Source: Carposina sasakii
Lineage: Eukaryota; Arthropoda; Insecta; Lepidoptera; Carposinidae
DNA: 64,000 nt
Assembly (NCBI GenBank): GCA_014607495.2
Contig: CP053148.1
Location: 434,001 to 498,000, forward strand
Direction of reading: 5' to 3'
The notes under the pieces: generated by a model
Told to the model about the DNA's origin: nothing
Database searches by the model: none
What the model saw: only the letters and a program-made list of their open reading frames with translations
Shown: positions 55,581 to 64,000 of the stretch, piece after piece
How the letters are laid out: every line of letters begins with the position of its first letter
How positions within the stretch are numbered: position 1 is the first letter of the stretch
Made by a program: the position numbers and the translations under genes

Positions 55581-55752
55581 CACCAAAATTGCATTACCTC
55601 ACCAAAATTTTATTTGCGACCACAAAAATTGCTTTCACAGGCACCAAAGTTAAAATAGATCACCAAAATTAGAAAATCAGTCGCTTCAACTGTTTTTTAA
55701 AGCACTGAGAGTTCAAAATTATACTGAAATTAGATATGCTGTCACCAATTTT
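55581..55752 (+). repeat. cluster of caccaaaatt motifs
   Basis: caccaaaatt or close variants at 55581, 55600, 55620, 55642, 55661 and 55743. More follow at 57236 (inverted), 57275, 57292, 57634 and 58252. Unit spacing is irregular. Confidence 0.55.
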
Positions 55753-55899
55753 TGTTTTTGTTATCTAATTAAAATATCATGTTATTAAATTAACTGTTTC
55801 CATAAATCATAGCTGTTCCATGGAATACAAAAAATTTGTTTATGTTTAAGAAAGTTGAGAAAAATAGTAACTTAAAACAGTGTGACGCAAGTTATTTAG

Positions 55900-57235
55900 G
55901 TTCTCGCTGATGTTGAGGATTTCTACGCCTGGCATGCGCCAAAACGTAGGATGTGGAGCACGCTACACAACTACATGCACTGAAATATCATTCGTTTGTG
56001 TGCAAATTGCGCGGAAAATTACTGATTTTCGATTTTGCTTTTTAAGATATATACTAATTTTCAAATAATTTTCTTGTTTAGGGTATTGAATTAATTGTGC
56101 ATATTTCATATGTCTTTTGTTTGTGTGCTGTGATACATTTTTTTTTATGTTGTCGTTAATTATAACTATATAATGCAAATCCGTTATGGCAGTAAGTTAA
56201 GTCTTTATGTACTCATATTAGATATGTCAAAGTGCTGTGGATTTTGGTAAATAAATAAAATAAAATAAAAATAGGTGTAGTTCATTATTTTTCAAGAAGG
56301 GATACAAAACGCTCGTCAAAAACTATAAGCCGATCACACTCTTGAGCCACGTCTATAATTCGTTCTTGAGACTCGTTACAAATCACCTGGCATTAAGATT
56401 TGACGCCATCCAGACACCGGAACAGGCCAAATTTCGCAATGAACTGCTACTGCAAATGCTGTATGGCAGGTTATGCAGAAGTCAGAGGATGTATATTGCT
56501 TTTGTGGACTATGAATTAGTCTTCAACTCCTTTGAATACTTTGCAGAGATTCCAAATTGACTGGCGATATGTGGAGGTACTGAGAAATATCTACCAAATG
56601 GTAACAATGTCCATTCAAATCTAAACCTACCAAACAGTATCAATGTGACTACTCTAAGATGTAAGACCGGGTGATATCATAATTATTACCGAAATTCTTC
56701 ACCAATACCGTGGAGAAAGTCTTCAAGACGCTGCAGTGGGAAGAACGACGTCAACATCAATGTGAATATCTCACGCTTTTTTTGATAATATTATAATCTT
56801 AATGGCTGATTAGCTACAAGACCTGCCTGAAATACTGTCTAGTCTCAATGCTGCGTTGATGCATGTGGAACTCGGGATGCACCTGGATAAGGTCATGTTC
56901 AATGGGCACATCATTTCTGAGTCGGTTCCTGTCGAAGGTGTAGCCCTGGAAGTTGCCCAGAAATATGTATACCTTTGGAAAACATTGCAGTTTAGAAAGT
57001 TGCGTCATATCTTTGAGTCATCCTTGCCACAATGCCTCAATGTCATGACTTACGGAGCCGAGAACTGGAACCTTACGGTGGGGTTGGCCCACCGATTGCA
57101 TTTCACTCCGAAAGCTATGGAAAGGTCATGGAAAGGCTCGGAATCTCGCTAATGGACAAAGACCGTAATAATTATCCAGCAGAAGACTGTCCTGGATACA
57201 TCTGTCGTAGAACCGATGGACGGCGGAGATTTTAC
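55900..57235 (+). pseudogene. RTE-type LINE ORF2 remnant
   Basis: Segments follow RTE ORF2 order. The linker V-E-D-F-Y-A-W-H-A-P is at 55915-55945, and K-N-Y-K-P-I-T-L-L-S-H-V-Y at about 56310-56350. P-E-Q-A-K-F is at 56417, F-V-D-Y-E-L-V-F-N-S at about 56503-56530, and a run from H-L-D-K-V-M-F-N to M-T-Y-G-A-E-N-W at 56880-57070. C-R-R-T-D lies near 57203. Catalytic F-A-D-D is replaced by F-F-D-N at about 56780. Frameshifts and stops are frequent. 55976-56268 does not fit ORF2 and ends in an A-rich (AAATA)n run, so it may be a later retroposon insertion. Clearly non-functional. Confidence 0.8.
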
Positions 57236-58465
57236 AATTTTGGTGACCAAGAGCAATTTCGGTGAATACAGTAACACCACCAAAATAGCCACACCAAAAT
57301 TGCAATTTTGTAGTTTTTCGTAGATAAGTAATGACATATAGTATTTACGCTTTTTGCTTCTCTTTTAATTGAAATAGGTCCCCATTACTTATGCTGTACA
57401 TTTAAGTTCATTCTGTTACAAGTTTTCCCAATATTTTAAATTCAGACACCAATATTGCAAAAAAAAACTGTCGCAGTTCTCTGAAAAAGATTTCATAAAT
57501 TTCTGACGGGAAAACTATAGCACGTGGAGTAGAACTGATCACGATGGGTGACCAAGACATGCTTAAAATAGGGATAAGTTCCTGGTTCTTCGAAACGCAC
57601 CGTAGGGATGTATAGAGTCCCTTTTATAATTTTCACCAAAATTGTGTATTTCGCTCGGACAGATCTTTTATCGGTATTTTACATTTAAGGAGAGCCGAGT
57701 TTATAGTGGTCCCCACACTAGGTCAGGCCTGTATGTGGGGGCCTGGAAATTACTACAAACGAGATACTGAGACGTTTTAAGAATCTATAGAAATAGGTTT
57801 TGTTATATAATACATAAATAAGGTTAGTTAAATGGAAACATAGAAAAAGTGTACATACTCGTAGTATTTAAATTGGTTTAGAGTAGAAGGTATTAAAAGG
57901 ATTTATGTTTGTGTTGCCAGCAGTTCCTCAGTTCGGATATATGACAGTGTAAGGAGGTGATTCGTGACTATTACATTGCCTGTTTAATTGTGCTGGTTTT
58001 TATATCACAAAATTTAACGATCTGATTGTAAATTGAAGGGAATCGGTAGTATTGAAAACGTTTAGCAAATGAAGTTTTTACCAAAGATTGACGAATTTGG
58101 TAGACTCGTTTTTTTAGTAAATACCCTGATTATAGTATTAATTAATAGATTAATTATGTTCAGAAAATAATATTCGTTTTGTTCGTATTTCTTACGTTTT
58201 TTCATTAAACAATGAAAATACACATCAAAGTACAATAGATTGTGGACAGACCACCAAAATGTGAAATGAGTAGTTAATTATTTTTTTATCTCTTAAAATA
58301 TTCTATACGGGAGATTTTAATTATTGACTCATTAGCGTAGGTACAAGTACTACTTTAAAAAATATAATTCCATAGAAATATTCCACAAAATACCGCATTT
58401 TCAGTGAAGCCGCGAAAAAAATACGCCTGTGCAATTCGCTCATAGATAGATATCATCGTTAGTAC
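57236..58465. other. unassigned, with caccaaaatt motifs
   Basis: The first 80 bp carry motif copies on both strands right at the RTE edge. The remainder is AT-rich with isolated motif copies at 57634 and 58252. No gene seen. Confidence 0.4.
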
Positions 58466-58606
58466 GGTAAGCATGAACCTTTTAACGCGCCGTAACGTCA
58501 CAGTATTACAATATGGTAACGCTATCGACTCATCGCAAAAAAAATCTGTTGACGAAAAGACAGTTGGACGATAGCGTTACGAACTATCGAGAGGTTCGTG
58601 CTTGCC
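58466..58606. mobile_element. foldback element, R family
   Basis: ggtaagcatgaacctttt and ggtaacgctatcgac are mirrored by gacgatagcgttacg and gaggttcgtgcttgcc. 141 bp, no ORF. No sibling in the window. Confidence 0.65.
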
Positions 58607-59320
58607 CCACAGAAGTGGCATATGCATTGCATCCATTAATTTGATATATAATTTCTACTAATATTATTAAAAAGTAAACGAACATACACAACAATTAAAT
58701 TATCACAGTGCTATCAAAATAAAGTGAACTCCCGAGCATTCCCGCGGCGTCGAGTATTCCTATCAATTTACATTTCATTCGCGTGCGTGCGGTCGCGTTT
58801 CAAATTGTGTCAGATATGGAAAGGCAACCGCGGTCAGCGCTATTTTTCAATTTAAAAATCCATTCAACCAAGTATTAGTAAAGTAGAACGTCTTCTATTA
58901 CTTGGGGTCTTACGGGGTAGATTATGTCCATCTTATCGAATTCATATTACCCCATAGATGTACACACAGCTATCTCATTAGACCGCTCTGTACCTACGCT
59001 GTAGGACCTGTACGCATGCTATTTATTGAAAACCAAATTGATTCCATGAGTTTTATTTAATGCATACATACCTATACAACTGTTTAACTAACAAGGGTAT
59101 CATAGATACATGTTTTACCTACTAATAAGCAAGTTGAAAGTATGTCATGAATATGTGTTTTTTTTTCTTTCAAAAATAGCTGAGAGAAACGGCTAAACGG
59201 ATTTCATCATACAGAGCTAAGAACTATCTCGATACGATATAATAAAAATATATATTTTCACATAAAAAACGTATACCAATCGATCCAGCCATTTAGGCAC
59301 TACGATGCCCATGGAGAAGG
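58607..59320. other. unassigned, small GC patch
   Basis: 58738-58835 is CpG-rich (attcccgcggcgtcgagtat, gcgtgcgtgcggtcgcgttt) next to AT-rich DNA. No TATA box, splice donor or frame stands out. Confidence 0.35.
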
Positions 59321-59640
59321 TATAAAAGAGGAGGTGGGACTATGAACTGAGTCGTGTGGCAATCGTGACGTCATCACGTCATGATAGGGACGGAGCTTCA
59401 GGGCCAATGTGTGTAACGCAGTAACTGTAACCACACGCTTATGCAAGTAGTTTGGCTAGTCACTACAAGGTGGTTTAAATGGGCAGGTCTAAAGTGTTCA
59501 ATGCTCCCCTCGTCCTCCCCCCGCTCAGCGGCACACTCTTTTTGTATGAAAATATACTTAGCTACTGCTCCTCTTTTATTTCTTCTCCATGACAATGCCA
59601 CAAACAGGGACGCATACACAATAGAGTTATAACACCCGTC
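59321..59640 (+). promoter_or_regulatory. TATA plus CRE-like element group
   Basis: tataaaag at 59321-59328 is followed at 59366-59381 by the 16-bp palindrome tgacgtcatcacgtca (overlapping CRE-like half sites). The downstream frames (63-73 codons, opposite strands) show no domain. Promoter activity is inference. Confidence 0.3.
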
Positions 59641-60740
59641 GTTTTTTTGGGGTCAGGGTTAAAAATATCTTACTGTGCCGAAATCGCACCGACCCATAAG
59701 CAAGTGTTCTAGAATATTAAACTACTATTTTACCCATACAATGTAAACGGTCGGCTTTGTAAAATGTAGGGAACTCAATTAAGTACCAAATGGATATCCA
59801 ATGGAGCGACTCTCTCACTGTGGCTGTGACATTTGCCACTGGGACCGCGAAACTAAATTTAAACTATCGGGAGCAAAATATCTACAATCTACATGTAGTT
59901 CATGCATGTGTGTTCAGCGCCCGTAGCATGAATTTGGTAAAAGCAAGATATTTCACATTCAAACGTCAAATTTACAGAGCTATATAATAACTAGACAAAA
60001 GAATTAGCTCGTACATGGTTCGTACTTTGCGTGTAAAAACGGAGCTGGGAATTAGAATAGACACTCGTACTCAAACTAAGACTGTATGAATTTTCCCTGA
60101 AAGAAGTGCTTTGCCCTCCCTTTTTACCCGTAAAGTACATACCCTTACATGACTAATCATTACATCTCGCTCTCACCAAGTTCATGCTACGGGCGCTCTG
60201 GGCGACTTAGTATGTTCTGCCGACTTTTGGTAATGTAAATACCTACCTATATTATAAAGAAAGTTACATACATATACAACTGCAGCATTGTCAAGGAGAT
60301 CCCACAGCCATGTTTGCATTTTGGTTTGTCTTGGTTTGCCTATACTAAAGTCGTTTTTGTGTGGTGGGCAAAGTGGGCTGAGCAAACCTACTTCTCCACA
60401 TTTTCAATTCACAGCAAATTTTCACAAAATATTTAAGTATCACAAATCATCCCGGAAGTTTTGAAAACGGAAACGGTTAGGAGTTAAGTCCGTTCTTTGA
60501 TAGCGCATTACTTGAGAAAAGGTTAACTGTCCTTAATACACCGAAAGAGACTTTTACAGAAACAAAAATTGGAAAAGTCATCCGGAAAATGGTGGATTCC
60601 AGAAAAATTTTAAGTGTCTTCTTCATGCCTTCTTTCATGAAAAATATGAAAAGGTCCGCATAGAACAAAATAAATAACATCTTTAACGAATCAATTACTT
60701 CAACTAGATAAGTTTAACTCTTGTTGTGCTGATGCTGGGC
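59641..60740. other. unassigned
   Basis: Short frames of 65-67 codons occur on both strands without recognised domains. No repeat family recognised. Confidence 0.35.
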
Positions 60741-60870
60741 TTCACTAGAATACATCAGCTGCATCTCCTTTCGTGCATGTCGTAAGAGCCGACCACAGAT
60801 ACACTATATACTCTCTAGGAGGAGCCGACTAAGGAACTCAGAGGCGATCCGTCAGGCCGTCTAAACGTCG
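60741..60870 (-). repeat. dispersed repeat B copy with a 28-bp insertion
   Basis: ttcactagaatacatcagct, ctcctttcgtgcatgtcgta then gagccgac. A 28-bp stretch (60794-60821) follows, then gagccgac again and taaggaactcag. The repeated octamer flanks are at 60786-60793 and 60822-60829. Confidence 0.7.
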
Positions 60871-60924
60871 CTGTAGGATTCTCTTCGCGACCTTGAAATG
60901 CAATAGGTTATTTACTCACAATAT

Positions 60925-61578
60925 AGTATAGAATAGAATAGAATAGAATAGGCTTTTATTTGGTGATTACACACAGAGATACAATAGCAACAATTTAGAC
61001 TAAACAAACAGGGTAGAAATAGAGACAGAAATGAAATGAAATTAAATATTGTTTATTTGTCTGATTTCCGGTATGTAGATAATACAACGATATTATACAA
61101 TGTGTACAGTATATACACATTATATACAGTACAATATATACAGTATGGTGTCTTAAATAATGGTAATGTCCGCGAAAATCTGCCTATTTAGGCGTACAAA
61201 TATTTTTATCAGAAATAGTCACTAATTAATTAAACGTGCCCTGTAGACAAATTTTACATAAGTAGCATGCAGATTTCAGTACCTATTATTAATTAAATTA
61301 GATTAGAAAGCACCCAAATACTCATCAACAGAATAGTAACATTTATCCAGTAACAAATTGTGAATTTTGCGTTTAAAATTATCAAGAGACAGATCGCGTA
61401 TTTCATAAGGTAATTTGTTAAATATCCGAATCGACATGTAAAAGCAATTCTTCCGTACCATTGCTAATCTGCAGATTGGAACCTTCAATTTACTATTTAA
61501 TTTAGCCCTAAATTGGCGTGTATTGGCATCTTTTCGCGTCAGATAAAATTCTGGGTGCTGCTTAGCAAAACAGTGCAA
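60925..61578 (-). mobile_element. CR1-like LINE 3' end with ORF2 C-terminus
   Basis: The minus-strand frame 61578-61303 encodes 91 residues without a stop, ending ...IRIFNKLPYEIRDLSLDN, FKRKIHNLLLDKCYYSVDEY, LGAF. The order K-x-F-Y-M-S-x-x-I-F-N-K-L-P ... F-K-R-K ... L-L ... Y-S-V-D-E-Y-L is the C-terminal signature of CR1-like non-LTR reverse transcriptase proteins. A 3' UTR of about 350 bp follows and ends in aataaaagcc and an (ATTCT)n tail (60925-60950). The 5' side has stops, so the element is 5'-truncated. This is the best-preserved LINE coding end in the window and probably one of the youngest. Confidence 0.75.
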
Positions 61579-61913
61579 AAGTATTTAAAAATATGTATAT
61601 AGTGCAACACATACATTCTAGCTAGAAAACCGTGCACCCTGTCAGGAACCTGCCAGTTACATCACACGCGTGTGTAGCCGCCAAACAGGTCCCTTTTCAG
61701 CTTGATGCTGCTGAGATAGGGTAGGGTACCTGTCTGACTGTCAAAGCATCCACCAGCTGATGACAAAACCTACAAAACAGAGACTTAAGGGAGAAAAGGG
61801 AGATGCATCATTGGAGGCATACTCTACAGTTTCTGCCAATAAGCACAAAACATTTACTTAATGTCCCAAGCAGGGACAGATTGTAAATAAAAAAGGGGAA
61901 AAGCAATAAAGTT
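61579..61913. other. unassigned
   Basis: GC-richer than average at 61630-61760 (gtgcaccctgtcaggaacct, gctgagatagggtagggtac) without a recognisable frame. Confidence 0.35.
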
Positions 61914-62352
61914 ATTCACTATGGGTGCACCCACCACCGGGCCCTACACCCTCCACTGACCCTCGGATCTGATAACTCATAACTGCGAAAACAGGCACTT
62001 GCAATAACTACAATCGCCACGAGAAACCAGACCCGATGCAAGACAATACATTGCACTATTCCGAAATCAATCTAAATATGTTTTGCCAACAACCGTGGCA
62101 TCCTCAGGATTATAGAAATTAGTAAAACACTAATTATTATGAAACTCTAAAACCCAACACATTACCTACATAGAATTAACTACCCTCTACTAAGTATTAA
62201 AAAATATATAAATAATTACCCACCATTATTTATATTTCAAATAAATATATACTATTTGTGCACACAAAACAAATACCTATAGAATTGGGTGGTGGGCGCA
62301 CCCATAGTGAATGTTTGAACTTCCGAATTGTAACGCCTAATACAATTTCATT
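61914..62352. mobile_element. H-family element, copy 2
   Basis: Terminal inverted repeats: attcactatgggtgcaccca at 61914 and gtgggcgcacccatagtgaa ending 62312, about 24 bp with one mismatch. The interior shares the ccctacaccctccactgacc, caacaaccgtggcatcctca and attagtaaaacactaattat blocks with 26684-27092. Confidence 0.75.
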
Positions 62353-63149
62353 TAATAAAGTTATTATATATATGTTATGCCAAAAAATGTGGCTTGCAAA
62401 TATTTTAAATAATTGCAGTTCTGACTGCCTTATTTTGGGAACATAGCAGAGTATATGTATATAGCCCCTAGATACAGTATCCAATTATACTAAATACAGC
62501 AAACAATACCTCGATGTAATTAAAATTTAAAATCAAGTTACATACCGGCCAGAAACTAACTTAATCGAACAAGTTGAACTACTTAGCCGTCTTCCAAGTT
62601 TATATCCTCGCGCACTTCCGCACTTTGTGGGCTTTTTATTATGGTCGGAGAGGAATAGTTTCTGAGGGGAATGTGTTTGTTTTTCGAATAAATAGGATAC
62701 CTATAAACTTAAATTTACAGATAAACAGCATATACATATACCGCATATATATAGGTATAATATAATTAGACTTACTTCGTTATTTGCTTGCTAATATTGC
62801 ATTTATTAGCAATAACATTGATATTTGTCTGTGATAAATTGCTTTTGTGGTGGTGTCAAATTGTTTTAGAAGTTTTGCGATGATTATTCTTTATCTAGCA
62901 TAGTTACATATATAATAATCGTGTCTGCAACCAACTTGGTACAACATATTCAAGGTAGACCTTTTCATTCTTTATAAATTGGTAATATTTTATTTCGCTT
63001 AGGAAAGTCATTGTAACCCTGCAGTAACAGGTTTTACCTAGTACAGGGGACAAAGGATCCTTTGTTTTTGTAGTGTTTTGGAAGCAATAAACTATTATTT
63101 TTATTATTATTATGTATCTCTTTAAAAATTCTCGGGACTACAGAGTCCT
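62353..63149. other. unassigned AT-rich DNA
   Basis: No gene. A short (ATT)n run near 63095 precedes the next element. Confidence 0.4.
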
Positions 63150-63773
63150 GGTCCTTTTAGAGGCGTGCATCGGGCCGTAGCCATTATGTAAAGGCCCTTT
63201 TAAGAGAACTTTAATATGGTGGGATGGCGAATACCATCGCCGACTGCACAATATGATACACCCAGCGATGGTCCCCACCATGTGCAAGACTATTGGAGTG
63301 CAGAGCTATGTCATGCGATGGAAACAAAAGTCATGGGCTATGGGGCTGAATGTTGGGTGGGGCTGGGTAACTGGGCTATTGAAGGAGACTATCGGACGCC
63401 TGCCATTACAACCAAGTCTCATAATTGTTTGGTGGCAGGCGGTGACTCGCCGACTGATTTCATGGGCCCCCTGAAACGGACGCACACACGGAGCGACAAA
63501 GGGGCAACATTTTTGGTGAGCGGCTAGGGTGGAAGGGTACCCCTGGACTTTAAATCGAAGCCAACTCGCCACTTACGGACGGGCACGTCCACCCTCGATT
63601 GGCACAGCTCTCGCGACTCCACTCTGACCGGCCAGCGAAGGCAAGGCAGAGGTGGGGGAACTGTTCCTCGTCAGACCTCACTCCGGCGCGGGAGATGAGG
63701 AACAGGGTCTCACCCCGGGAGCACTTCAGGTCCGTGGGAACGCTACCTGCGGGCTTATTATTATTATTATTAT
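63150..63773 (+). mobile_element. GC-rich retroelement module with (TTA)n tail
   Basis: GC-rich block starting near gaggcgtgcatcgggccgta, with gatacacccagcgatggtcc, cataattgtttggtggcagg, acggacgcacacacggagcg, gcacttcaggtccgtgggaa and ending cgggcttattattattatta. I recall the same text as a dispersed lepidopteran repeat. The sharp tail indicates target-primed reverse transcription. Open frames of 73-103 codons here reflect GC content, not genes. Confidence 0.65.
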
Positions 63774-64000
63774 CTTGAACAATTGTATGTTATAATTTTA
63801 ATAAAAAAAATACCTCACTCTACTCTTAAAGTTTTCTAACTAGATCGATATGACTTTGCTACATCTATCTAGCCGGATGCCCGCAACATTATTTGCATGA
63901 CCCTAAATTACCATAAAGCCCTTCGACGGCTGACCGACCAACGTCCAAGGTTGTTGTTGAACTTACGTGATTACTCCAAAAAACTCACAGTACCTAATCA
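63774..64000. other. unassigned flank
   Basis: No gene or repeat recognised up to the window end. Confidence 0.4.

Noticed and set aside
63216..63572. 73-103-codon frames near the right end
   Set aside because: Frames on both strands in a GC-rich retroelement module; GC content alone explains the lack of stops.
1..64000. miRNA hairpins among the many palindromes
   Set aside because: The palindromes are MITE arms; no known insect miRNA sequence was recognised.

Overview
This 64 kb window looks like AT-rich nuclear DNA from a butterfly or moth (Lepidoptera). The evidence is its repeat content: tRNA-derived SINEs, a SINE that shares its 3' tail with an RTE-type LINE ending in a (GAT)n microsatellite, LINE 3' ends with AATAAA and simple-repeat tails, TACAGGGTG-ended MITEs, and (CATA)n-linked repeats. 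I recognise the style of these families from lepidopteran genomes but could not run a library search. No intact host protein-coding gene, rRNA or CRISPR array is visible. Nearly every ATG-initiated frame is under about 130 codons and most lie inside repeats. The window is best read as a large intron or intergenic interval packed with mobile elements. Repeat family names used here (SINE-A, SINE-T, B, D, E, F and so on) are private labels.

Layout. 0-10 kb: a tRNA SINE, several copies of abundant repeat B, two TACAGGGTG MITEs (one carrying a tiny SINE with an 11-bp target duplication), SINE-A copies, a tandem duplication and a GGTTCCGTA-bounded repeat. 10.2-13.7 kb: the most informative region, a nest of insertions. 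An LTR-retrotransposon remnant (LTR, tRNA-Tyr-type primer site, broken gag) is split by a D-family element. Its distal end abuts a 1.39-kb hAT element with an exact 8-bp target duplication and a BED zinc-finger remnant, and that hAT is itself split by a dimeric SINE with an 11-bp target duplication. 13.7-26 kb: foldback MITEs, two more TACAGGGTG MITEs, a complete tRNA SINE, and a GC-rich minus-strand island ending in a splice donor. 26-35 kb: an element with a perfect 77-bp inverted repeat, a THAP zinc-finger exon with an in-frame stop, a long foldback, and an orphan coding-like exon near 34.1 kb. 35-46 kb: a six-copy 46-bp tandem array grown from SINE-A, a 134-bp inverted duplication, more SINEs, and a second GC-rich island with a minus-strand splice donor. 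46-64 kb: a long stretch with little recognisable, then SINEs, a second D element, RTE remnants (one with a damaged catalytic motif), a CR1-like LINE C-terminus, and a GC-rich module with a (TTA)n tail.

Host content is limited to candidates: two minus-strand first-exon-like islands (21.4-21.6 and 46.2-46.45 kb), one plus-strand coding-like segment (34.0-34.2 kb), and promoter-like motif groups at 24.2, 37.1, 45.5 and 59.3 kb. None is proven.
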